Assembly (NCBI RefSeq): GCF_021403115.1
Contig: NZ_JAJSSH010000003.1
Span: 62,001-126,000 of the forward strand
Origin: Sphingobium sufflavum
GTDB lineage: Bacteria; Pseudomonadota; Alphaproteobacteria; Sphingomonadales; Sphingomonadaceae
Reading direction: 5' to 3'
DNA: 64,000 bases
Below, piece after piece: positions 15,604-23,342 of the stretch. Below the pieces are notes generated by a model, which saw only the letters and a list, made by a program, of their open reading frames with translations, was not told the origin of the DNA and made no database searches. The position numbers were made by a program, and so were the translations under genes. Each line of letters opens with the position of its first letter. The first letter of the stretch is position 1.

Positions 15604-16959
15604 TCAGGCTTTTTCCTCCAGCAATTCCTCGATCACGACGGCGGTGGTCAGGCGCGTCGGCTGGATCGGGGCGGGCGGGGAGCCGTCGGCTTTCTGCGGC
15701 AGGTCGGCAAAGGCGTCGTCGAATCGGTTGGCGTTGCGCAGCGCCGGGAACAGCCAGGCCCATAGCCCGGCCACGACCAGCGTGCAGGCTCCGCCCAGCA
15801 CGACGGCGGGCACGACCCCGATCAGGGATGCGACGAAACCCGACTGCACGTCGCCCAGCTCGTTGCGGGCGCTGCCGAACATCATGTTGATGGAGGTGAC
15901 GCGCCCGCGCATGTCGTCATGCGTGGAAAGCTGGACCAGCGTCTGGCGGATGAAGCCGCCGATCATCTCCGCCGCGCCCAGCAGGATCAATACCAGCACC
16001 GAGAGGATGAAGATACGGGAGATGCCGAACAGGATGACCGTCCCGCCATAGAGGGTGACGGACGCGAACAGCCATGTGCCGACCTTGTCGCGCAGGGGGC
16101 GGTGGGCGAGCAGCAGGCCGGTCGCCGCCGCGCCGATCGCGGGGGCGCTCCGCAAGATGCCAAAGCCGCCCTCGCCGACGTGCAGAACTTCATGCGCGTA
16201 GACCGGCAGCATCGCGGTTGCGCCGCCGAGCAGCAGCGCGAACAGGTCGAGCGTGGTCGCGCCGAAGATCAGGCGGTTGCGCCAGATATAGCTGAGACCG
16301 CTGAACAGATGGGCGATGCTGGCCTGCCGGTTGTCCGCCCCCCTGCTGCGCGTCCGCACCAGCGCGGCGAAGAGGAAGGAGGCGAAATAGCAGGCGGCGG
16401 CGAGCGCATAGGTCGGCGCCTCGCCAAAGGCATAGAGGGTGAAGCCGACGATGGCCGGGCCGACGACGTTGGAAATCTGGAAGGCGGAGGAGGTCCAGGC
16501 GACGCCATTGGGGAAATGGGCGCGGGGCAGCAGGTGCGGCATCCACGCCATGGCGGTGGGCATGGAGAAGGTCTTGCCCGCGCCGAACACCGCCGCGGCC
16601 AGATAGAAATAGAGGGGCGTCGTCGCATGGCCGAGCGACAGGCCGACAAAGCTGAGCGCGGAGAGCACCAGCACGAGCTGCGACATCTGGTAGACGCGCC
16701 GCCGCTCCAGCCGGTCGGCGGCCTGTCCGGCGGGCAGGGTGGACAGCACCACCGGGATGAACACCGCCATGCCGATCAGGCCGAGCGCCAGCGGATCGCG
16801 GGTCAGCGTGTAGATCTGCCACCCCAGCGCCGGCATCATGATGTTGGTGCCGAAATTATTGGTGATCCGCGCCAGGAAGAACATCCGGTAATCGCGAAAG
16901 GCAAAGGCGGCGTAGGGATGGTCGACGGGGGGAAGGGCGGCGGTCGCCGGGCTGGTCAT
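15604..16959 (-). CDS. MFS transporter, EntS-like drug/metabolite exporter
   Basis: A 451-residue protein with about twelve hydrophobic segments and the loop-2/3 motif GQAADRLERRR typical of the major facilitator superfamily; the overall pattern is that of the EntS/MFS_3 exporters. It starts 18 bp after the ABC gene at 16978-18831 and so is the third gene of an exporter operon. The C-terminus (about 415-451) is a cytoplasmic tail. Its substrate is unknown; placement in the sulfur island under operator site B suggests export of a by-product or toxic sulfur compound, which is inference. Confidence 0.85.
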   Translation of the reverse strand: MTSPATAALPPVDHPYAAFAFRDYRMFFLARITNNFGTNIMMPALGWQIYTLTRDPLALGLIGMAVFIPVVLSTLPAGQAADRLERRRVYQMSQLVLVLSALSFVGLSLGHATTPLYFYLAAAVFGAGKTFSMPTAMAWMPHLLPRAHFPNGVAWTSSAFQISNVVGPAIVGFTLYAFGEAPTYALAAACYFASFLFAALVRTRSRGADNRQASIAHLFSGLSYIWRNRLIFGATTLDLFALLLGGATAMLPVYAHEVLHVGEGGFGILRSAPAIGAAATGLLLAHRPLRDKVGTWLFASVTLYGGTVILFGISRIFILSVLVLILLGAAEMIGGFIRQTLVQLSTHDDMRGRVTSINMMFGSARNELGDVQSGFVASLIGVVPAVVLGGACTLVVAGLWAWLFPALRNANRFDDAFADLPQKADGSPPAPIQPTRLTTAVVIEELLEEKA

Positions 16960-16977
16960 GGTAACGGGGATTCCCGG

Positions 16978-18831
16978 TCAGAGTTCGTCGAAGGACGAGA
17001 AATTATGGCGATGCAGGCTGGCGTAGAGGCCGCCCTGCGCCAGCAATTGCGCGGGCGAGCCTTCTTCCAGTATCGCGCCGTCCTTCAGCACGATGATGCG
17101 GTCGGCGTCCTTCACCGTGGCGAGGCGGTGGGCGATCAGGATGCTGGTGCGCCCCTCCATCAGGACGCGCAGCGCCTCCTGTATCTGCGCCTCGACGAAA
17201 CTGTCGATGCTGGCGGTCGCCTCGTCCAGGATCAGGATCGCCGGGTCGGCGACCAGCGCGCGCGCGAAGCTGAGCAACTGGCGCTGGCCGATGGAGAGAT
17301 TCTGGCCGCGCTGGTCGAGCAGCGTGTCATAGCCGTCGGGCAGCCGCTCGATGAACTCATGCGCGCGCACGGCCTTCGCGGCGCGCACGATGTCCGCCAG
17401 ACTAGCCCCGGCGGTGGTGAAGCGGATATTCTCCTCGATCGTGCCGGTGAAGAGGAAGGGTTCCTGCAACACCATCACCACCTTGCGGCTGATCGACTGT
17501 TGCGCCACGTCGCGCACATCCTGCCTGCCGATCAGCAGTTCGCCCGACCATATGTCGTAGAGGCGGCAGATGAGGGCGGCGATGCTGCTCTTGCCCGATC
17601 CGGTCGGCCCGACCAGCGCCACCACCTCCCGCGGGGCGATGGAGAGGTTGAAATTGCGCAGGATCGGCTGGCCACTGCGATAGCCGAAGGTGACGTCGCG
17701 CAGGTCGATGGAAGGTTCATGGGCGTCGAGCGCGGGCGCGCCGGGCTTGTCCACGATCTCCACCGGCACGTCGATCACCGCGAAGATGCGATGGGCGGCG
17801 GTCGTGGCGCGCTGCGCCATCGTATATTGCTGCGACAGGGTGCGGATCGGCTCGAAGAAGCGTTGCACATAGAAGAGGAAGGCGACCATCACGCCGACGT
17901 CGGTGCGCCCGTCCAGCACCAGCCATGCACTGCCCAGCGCGACGATGCCCATGGCGAAGCCGGTCAATATGTCGATGGTCGGCACCATGATCTGCGCCGC
18001 CCAGGCGGATGCGATCTGCGCGTCGCGATTCTCCGTCGCCTTGCGCTCGAAATCGGCGAGGTTCGTCTCCTCCCGCCGGGTCGCCTGCACCACGCGCACG
18101 CCGCCGATATTCTCCGCCAGCGCGCCGTTGACGATGGAGCTGGTGTCGCGCGCCCGCGCAAAGACGAGGCGGGCATGGGGCAGCCACAGCGCGCGCACGC
18201 CGAACAGGACGGGCAGCAGCAGCAGGGTCAGGCAGGCCAGCCGCCATTCCAGCGCGAACAATACGCCGATGATGCCGATCAGCAGGGCGAGGTCGCCGAC
18301 CGCCGTGACGGAGGTTTCGAAAAACTCCTGAAGCGCGTTCACGTCACCCTGAAGCCGGGACATGATCCGCCCGACATGGCTGCGGTCCATGAAACCCTGC
18401 GACAGGCGTTGCAAATGCGCGAACATGGCGCGGCGCAGGTCGAAGATGATGCGCTGCGCCAGCCGGGCGGCGGTGAAGTCGCTGGCATAGTTGGCGGCGC
18501 TGTTGAGCAGGATCACCCCGCCGAACGCGATCAGGATGAGGGGCAGGCCGAGGCTGCCCGGCTTGTCCATCAGGCTGTCCACCGCGCCCTTGATGAGCAG
18601 CGGGATGGCGATCTGCGCCGCGACAAAGGCGAGGATGGCGGCGATGGCGGCAAAGGCGAGGCGACGGTGCGGCCGGATGAAGGGCATCAGGCGCGAGACG
18701 GCGCCGGAGTCCATCTCCACAAATTGTTCGTCGCGGTCGTCCCGTTCGGCGATCGCGTCCGGGTCATGCTCCGCGCCGTCGGGGATGGGCAGGCGGCTGT
18801 CGTCCGGTTGCAGGGCGGCGGCGATGTTCAT
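16978..18831 (-). CDS. ABC exporter half-transporter with catalytic Walker B and altered signature (LSIGQ)
   Basis: A 617-residue protein: a six-helix transmembrane domain (about 50-350) followed by a nucleotide-binding domain with GPTGSGKSS (Walker A, about 418), LSIGQRQ (signature, about 512), LILDEATAS (Walker B with catalytic Glu, about 534) and the AHRLAT H-loop. The signature deviates from LSGGQ. Its ATG overlaps the stop of the upstream half-transporter (ATGA). With that partner it makes the asymmetric sites of a TM287/288- or BmrCD-type heterodimer. Substrate unknown. Confidence 0.92.
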   Translation of the reverse strand: MNIAAALQPDDSRLPIPDGAEHDPDAIAERDDRDEQFVEMDSGAVSRLMPFIRPHRRLAFAAIAAILAFVAAQIAIPLLIKGAVDSLMDKPGSLGLPLILIAFGGVILLNSAANYASDFTAARLAQRIIFDLRRAMFAHLQRLSQGFMDRSHVGRIMSRLQGDVNALQEFFETSVTAVGDLALLIGIIGVLFALEWRLACLTLLLLPVLFGVRALWLPHARLVFARARDTSSIVNGALAENIGGVRVVQATRREETNLADFERKATENRDAQIASAWAAQIMVPTIDILTGFAMGIVALGSAWLVLDGRTDVGVMVAFLFYVQRFFEPIRTLSQQYTMAQRATTAAHRIFAVIDVPVEIVDKPGAPALDAHEPSIDLRDVTFGYRSGQPILRNFNLSIAPREVVALVGPTGSGKSSIAALICRLYDIWSGELLIGRQDVRDVAQQSISRKVVMVLQEPFLFTGTIEENIRFTTAGASLADIVRAAKAVRAHEFIERLPDGYDTLLDQRGQNLSIGQRQLLSFARALVADPAILILDEATASIDSFVEAQIQEALRVLMEGRTSILIAHRLATVKDADRIIVLKDGAILEEGSPAQLLAQGGLYASLHRHNFSSFDEL

Positions 18832-20726
18832 GCGACCTCCTCATGATGCTGGTCGGCCTCCGGGCCGGCGGATGTTGTCTGGAGCGCGTAGAGCAGGGCG
18901 TAATAGCCGTCCGCCGCCACCAGAGCGGCATGGCTGCCCCGTTCTATGATCCGCCCGGCGTCGAGCACGATGATCTCGTCCGCGTGCATCAGTGAGGAGA
19001 GGCGATGCGAGATGATGATCGTCGCCTTGTCCGCCGTCGCCGCGCGCAGGGCGTGGCGCAGGCGATGCTCGGTCGCGGCGTCGACGGCGGAAGTGGCGTC
19101 GTCGAAGATCAGCACCGCGCTGTCGGGCAGCAGGCTGCGCGCGATGGCGGCGCGTTGCCGCTGGCCGCCGGACAGGCGCGAGCCGCGCTCCCCGATGGCG
19201 GTCTGGTAGCCGCGCGGCAGGCCCGCGACATGATCGTGCAACTGCGCCGTCACCGATGCCTGTTGCACGGTGGAGCGGCGCGTCGTGGGTTCGGCATAGG
19301 CGATGTTGCGCTCCACGCTGTCGTCGAACAGGAAGATGTCCTGCGCGACGAGGCTGACGGCGGTGCGCAGCGAGTGCAGCGTGGTGGTGCGGATGTCCTG
19401 CCCGTCGATCAGGATGCGGCCCTGTTGCGGGTCGTAGAAGCGCGCGGCGAGATGGGCGAGGGTGGACTTGCCCGACCCCGCCGGGCCGACGATGCCCAAA
19501 GTGCGGCCCCGCTCCACCGCAAAGCTGACATCGCGGACCGCCCAGGGCGCATCCGGGTCATGGCGGAAGGCGACATTCTCGAACCGCAGCGTGCCCGCGC
19601 GCAGGGCGAGGGGCCGCGCGCCGGGGGCATCGACGATGTCGGCGGGCCGGTCCAGTATCTCGAACAGGCGGCTGCCGGAGGAGACGGCGCGCGCGCCCGC
19701 GTTCATGACCATGCTGATCTGCCGCACGGGCATTTGCAGGATGGTCATGAAGGCCAGGAACTCGGCAAGCTGGCCGATGGTGATGGCCCCTGCGGCGATC
19801 CGGTACGATCCCAGCCACAGCACCACCAGCATGGCGGCATAATAGGTGCCGTTGATCTGCGCCATGGAGCGCGCGCGGATGCGGATGCGCTGGTTGGCGT
19901 GGTGCAGGGCGGCGTTGCCCGCCTGATCGAAGGCGTCCATCTGGTGCGCGCGCGCGGGGAAGGCGCGCACGACGCGGGCGCCCTGCAAATTCTCCTCCAT
20001 CACGCGGGTCAGCACGGCCATCCGTTCCTGAAGCCGGGTCCAGGCGAGGCGCAGGCGGATGCCCATGCGGCCCGCCAACATCCCCACGACGGGCAGGAAC
20101 AGCAGGGTCACGGACGCCAGCAGGGGGTCGCGGGTAAAGAGGAGCCACCCGCCCACGCCCGCCAGCAACACGAGCTGGACGATGCGTTGCAGGCCGACCT
20201 CCAGAAAGCCGCGCACCCCCTCCAGATCCAGCATACCGCGCGTGATGAGGTCACCGGAATGGATGCGGTCGTGAAAGCCGAAGTCGAGCCGTTGCAGCTT
20301 TTCGAAGAAGGTCAGGCGCAGGTCGCGGCCGACGCTCTGGCCGACATGCTCCGCATTATAACCCGCCGTCATCTGGAACAGGCCGCGCAGCACGCTGGCC
20401 CCGACCAGCAGCAGCGCGGTCCAGGCGACCGGCGTCAGCGCGACCGTCCATGGCTCGTGGCGATGCTGGGTCACGGCCACGGCCTGATCGACGGCATGGC
20501 CTAGCAGCCGGGGCAACATCAGATTGGCCAATGTCCCGCCGAGGCAGGCGCCCATCGCCAGCGCAAAACGCCAGCGATAGCGAAACGCCTGCTGGATCAC
20601 CCGCCACAATATCTGCGGCGCGCGCGCAGTGTCGATCCCCAGCGCGGCAACGGCCTCGCTGGCGGTGTAGGCGCGCAATTCCTTGTCGCGCGCGCTTGCC
20701 GATTTTGCGCCTTCCACTGGCGCCAT
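18828..20726 (-). CDS. ABC exporter half-transporter with degenerate Walker B (Asp for Glu)
   Basis: A 632-residue protein with an N-terminal cytoplasmic extension of about 50 residues, a six-helix membrane domain, and an ATPase domain with GPAGSGKST (about 415), canonical LSGGQRQR (about 515), LIFDDATSAVD (about 540) and ISHRLSS. The catalytic Glu after Walker B is Asp, the hallmark of the degenerate half of heterodimeric exporters; the partner gene overlaps by 4 bp. First gene of a three-gene operon ending in an MFS exporter. Operator site B lies 20-48 bp upstream. Confidence 0.92.
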   Translation of the reverse strand: MAPVEGAKSASARDKELRAYTASEAVAALGIDTARAPQILWRVIQQAFRYRWRFALAMGACLGGTLANLMLPRLLGHAVDQAVAVTQHRHEPWTVALTPVAWTALLLVGASVLRGLFQMTAGYNAEHVGQSVGRDLRLTFFEKLQRLDFGFHDRIHSGDLITRGMLDLEGVRGFLEVGLQRIVQLVLLAGVGGWLLFTRDPLLASVTLLFLPVVGMLAGRMGIRLRLAWTRLQERMAVLTRVMEENLQGARVVRAFPARAHQMDAFDQAGNAALHHANQRIRIRARSMAQINGTYYAAMLVVLWLGSYRIAAGAITIGQLAEFLAFMTILQMPVRQISMVMNAGARAVSSGSRLFEILDRPADIVDAPGARPLALRAGTLRFENVAFRHDPDAPWAVRDVSFAVERGRTLGIVGPAGSGKSTLAHLAARFYDPQQGRILIDGQDIRTTTLHSLRTAVSLVAQDIFLFDDSVERNIAYAEPTTRRSTVQQASVTAQLHDHVAGLPRGYQTAIGERGSRLSGGQRQRAAIARSLLPDSAVLIFDDATSAVDAATEHRLRHALRAATADKATIIISHRLSSLMHADEIIVLDAGRIIERGSHAALVAADGYYALLYALQTTSAGPEADQHHEEVA

Positions 20727-20745
20727 AACCCGTCCCCAAATTCCC

Positions 20746-20774
20746 TTAATTCATACCAGTATTATAGACATATA
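20746..20774 (-). promoter_or_regulatory. Putative sulfur-regulon operator, site B
   Basis: TTAATTCATACCAGTATTAT followed by AGACATAT aligns with sites A, C and G; the core is ATAC-N7-ATAG (one mismatch). On the minus strand the site contains an exact TATAAT that could be the -10 element of the ABC operon, so protein bound here would cover the promoter. Confidence 0.55.
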
Positions 20775-20881
20775 TTGGATGCAAATGTCCCCTGCCCTTT
20801 TCCCTTTGTGAAAATTTTATAAAAATCCTTTTTGTGCAATATGTTGGGATGGTGGTTCGGGTGTGTGCGATCATGGCTTGA

Positions 20882-20910
20882 GAATTTTCTATCAAATCGG
20901 TAGTGAATTT
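20882..20910 (+). promoter_or_regulatory. Putative sulfur-regulon operator, site I
   Basis: TCTATCAAATCGGTAGTGAA contains an exact CTAT-N7-GTAG core (20889-20903) with the A/T-rich arms of the other sites. It is about 110 bp before ATG 21008, the same distance as site C from the GST gene. The frame-open GTG at 20903 falls inside it, arguing against that GTG as a start. Confidence 0.55.
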
Positions 20911-21007
20911 GGATCGTGACAAGGACGGCAAGGTCCGGGGCGGGAATCAGGCAGAGCGATTCCCGCGTTCCGGGCGCGTCGATCCCGGAGACTCTGGAAT
21001 TTTGACT

Positions 21008-22405
21008 ATGTATCAGGACAGCCATCATGCGGGCCGGGAGCGGACCATTGCCGTCATCGGCGGGGGATTCAGCGGCACGCTGCTGGCGATCAACCTGTTG
21101 CGCCATTGCCGCGGCCGGGTGCTGCTGATCGAGCGGGAGCCGGACCGGCTGGGCCGGGGACTGGCCTATGGCACCGACAATCCCGAACATATGCTCAACG
21201 TGCGCGCGTCCAACATGAGCGCCTTTCCCGACGACCTCGACCATTTTTCGCGCTGGCTGAGCGCGGATGGCCGGGAGGGGGAGAAAGAGGGCACCAACCG
21301 TTTCGTGCCGCGCCGCGTCTATGGTCGTTATCTGGCGGAGCAACTGCATGCCGCGCGGGCCGAGGCGCCGGGTCGGCTGGAGTTGGTCGACGGGCAAGTG
21401 GTGTCCGCGAATCCGCAGGGGAATGGGCAGGGGGAGGGCTGGTCGCTGGGGCTGGCCGACGGCACGGTGCGGGCGAGCGACATTGTCGTACTGGCGCAGG
21501 GCAATTTCGCGCCGGGCGACCTGGCGGTCTTCGACACGCTCGGCCCCGACATTTATTTCCCTAGTCCCTGGGGCCAGCGACTGACCAACCGGCTGGGGCG
21601 GGAGGACAGCGTGCTGCTGATCGGCAGCGGGCTGACCGCGATCGACGCGGCGCTTTCCATGGAGGCGGACGGGTTCGACGGGCGGATCACCGCGCTGTCG
21701 CGGCGTGGATTGCGGCCCCGCCCCCATGCGCTGGTCGGGCCGCATGTCGACCGGGTGGACCGCCCGCGCGAGACGGGGACGGCGCTGCTCCGCGCGGTCC
21801 GCAACCGGGCTGGCGTCATCGGCTGGCGCGGCGCGGTGGACGAGCTGCGCCCCTATACGCAGGACATATGGCGCGGCATGTCGCTGGACGACCGGCGGCG
21901 CTTCCTGCGCCATCTGCGCCCCTATTGGGACGCGCATCGCCACCGGCTGGCCCCCGCCGTGGACCGCAAGATCTGCACGTTGCAGATGGAAGGGAGGTTG
22001 AACTTCGTCGCGGGCAAGATCGTCAGCGCCACGCGCAAGGGTGACAGCGCGCGTATCGAGTGGCGCGTGCGCGGCACCGACCTGATCCGGGTGGAGACGG
22101 TGCGCCGGGTCATCAACTGCACCGGGCCGTCCGGCGACATCGCGCAGAACAAGGATGCGCTGCTCGACCATCTTCGCCGGCGCGGGCTGGTGCGGCAAGA
22201 CCCGCTGCGGCTGGGGGTGGACGTCGACCGGCAAAGCCATGTCGTGGATGCGGAGGGCAAGGCCCATCGCAGCCTGTTGGCGGTAGGCCCGATGACCCGT
22301 GCGGAAAGCTGGGAGATCATGGCGGTGCCGGACATCCGGCGGCAGGTGTGGGAGGTCGCGCGGCGGCTGGGCAACGCCCATTGGGTGGCGGGCGAGGGCC
22401 TCTGA
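21008..22405 (+). CDS. FAD/NAD(P)-binding oxidoreductase (PF13454-type)
   Basis: A 465-residue protein. IAVIGGGFSGTLLA (about 14-27) is an FAD dinucleotide-binding motif; GRGLAYGTDNPEHMLNVRA (about 49-67) is characteristic of the FAD-NAD(P)-binding (NAD_binding_9) family; a second Rossmann motif LLIGSGLTAIDAAL lies near 205. Members are poorly characterised flavin oxidoreductases often found beside sulfonate genes. No signal peptide. ATG 21008 is preferred over an in-frame GTG at 20903, which lies inside operator site I. It is divergent from the exporter operon and followed by the GST gene. Confidence 0.8.
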   Translation: MYQDSHHAGRERTIAVIGGGFSGTLLAINLLRHCRGRVLLIEREPDRLGRGLAYGTDNPEHMLNVRASNMSAFPDDLDHFSRWLSADGREGEKEGTNRFVPRRVYGRYLAEQLHAARAEAPGRLELVDGQVVSANPQGNGQGEGWSLGLADGTVRASDIVVLAQGNFAPGDLAVFDTLGPDIYFPSPWGQRLTNRLGREDSVLLIGSGLTAIDAALSMEADGFDGRITALSRRGLRPRPHALVGPHVDRVDRPRETGTALLRAVRNRAGVIGWRGAVDELRPYTQDIWRGMSLDDRRRFLRHLRPYWDAHRHRLAPAVDRKICTLQMEGRLNFVAGKIVSATRKGDSARIEWRVRGTDLIRVETVRRVINCTGPSGDIAQNKDALLDHLRRRGLVRQDPLRLGVDVDRQSHVVDAEGKAHRSLLAVGPMTRAESWEIMAVPDIRRQVWEVARRLGNAHWVAGEGL

Positions 22406-22407
22406 CA

Positions 22408-22436
22408 GTAATTCCTACCAATATGATAGAATATAT
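22408..22436 (+). promoter_or_regulatory. Putative sulfur-regulon operator, site C
   Basis: GTAATTCCTACCAATATGAT followed by AGAATATAT holds an exact CTAC-N7-ATAG core (22415-22429). TATGAT within it could serve as a -10 element. It lies 102-130 bp before the GST start and only 3 bp after the stop of the preceding gene. Confidence 0.6.
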
Positions 22437-22537
22437 GTTGATCGGGGCCATGCAGGCCGGTTAGAGCCGATGGCGGAACGGCCATTCCGCCCACGCGATA
22501 TGGGATCGCGGCGGCAGGAATGGCGTGGAGAGTCTTC

Positions 22538-23245
22538 ATGGCACGCTATCGTCTCATCAGTTTCAAGGCCTGCCCCTGGGTGCAGCGCGCCGCCATCGTG
22601 CTGCGCGAAAAGCAGGTGGAGTTTGACTTCGTCCATATCGAGTCCGGCAACCGGCCCGACTGGTTCAGCGGCATCTCCCCCCATGGCAAGGTGCCGGTCC
22701 TCCAGATCGACGATGGCATCGCCCTGTTCGAATCCAACGCCATCGCGGAACATCTGGATGAGGCGGCCGGAACGCGCCTGCACCCGGAAGATCCGGTAAC
22801 GCGCGCGATCAACCGGGCATGGACCGACTATATCCCCAGCTTCTCCGCCGCGACCGGCGCGGTCGTGGGTGCGCCCGATGCGGAGGCGCATGGCAAGGCG
22901 CGGGCGGCGCTCGCCACCATCTTCGGTCGGCTGGAAGAGGCGCTGGTGCGGCAGCAGGGCGATGGCGGCCCCTTCTTCAACGGTGAACGCTATTCGCTGG
23001 TCGATGCGGGCTATGCGCCCTTCCTTCAGCGGTATCTGATTGTCGAAGATCTGTCCGGCGACCGGCTGATCGCGGACTATCCGCGCCTTCAGGCCTGGGC
23101 CACCGCGCTGGTCGAGCGGGCGAGCACGCATACATTCCCGCCGGAGGAGTTCCGTGGTCTCTATACCGAGAATCTGAAGAAGCGCGGCGGCTATCTGTTG
23201 CAGGAGGCATTGCAGGCCACGGTCAGCGCTGACATGACAGGCTGA
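22538..23245 (+). CDS. Glutathione S-transferase, Cys-type (CPW motif)
   Basis: A 235-residue two-domain GST. The N-terminal thioredoxin fold carries KACPWVQRA with Cys12 in the active-site position, HGKVPVL (the cis-Pro loop, about 53-59) and ESNAIAEHL (about 70-78, glutathione gamma-Glu site); the helical domain follows. CPW/CPF GSTs (omega, beta, SspA-like) do thiol transfer or reduce glutathionyl adducts. Within the island this could be deglutathionylation of sulfur compounds (inference). The start MARYRLISF has GGAG 7 bp upstream; an earlier in-frame ATG at 22520 has no such site. Confidence 0.88.
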   Translation: MARYRLISFKACPWVQRAAIVLREKQVEFDFVHIESGNRPDWFSGISPHGKVPVLQIDDGIALFESNAIAEHLDEAAGTRLHPEDPVTRAINRAWTDYIPSFSAATGAVVGAPDAEAHGKARAALATIFGRLEEALVRQQGDGGPFFNGERYSLVDAGYAPFLQRYLIVEDLSGDRLIADYPRLQAWATALVERASTHTFPPEEFRGLYTENLKKRGGYLLQEALQATVSADMTG

Positions 23246-23248
23246 TAC

Positions 23249-23291
23249 AAAAAGGGGCCGGGCGCTGATTGCAGCGCCCGGCCCCTTTTTT
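23249..23291. terminator. Bidirectional terminator between convergent GST and TonB-receptor genes
   Basis: GGGGCCGGGCGCT (23254-23266) pairs perfectly over 13 bp with AGCGCCCGGCCCC (23273-23285), with five A before and six T after. It works for both convergent genes. Confidence 0.92.
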
Positions 23292-23342
23292 GTGTGCGGA
23301 AGAGGGGGACGCAGCGTGCCGCGTGCCTCCCCCGTCGCTGTC

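Noticed and set aside
15919-18846. A 975-codon open frame antisense to the MFS and ABC exporter genes
   Set aside because: Shadow of two well-supported genes; low-complexity Asp/Gln/Arg composition and no motifs.
20903-21007. GTG at 20903 as start of the FAD/NAD(P) oxidoreductase
   Set aside because: It lies inside operator site I, and the residues it would add precede the conserved FAD fold; ATG 21008 fits better.
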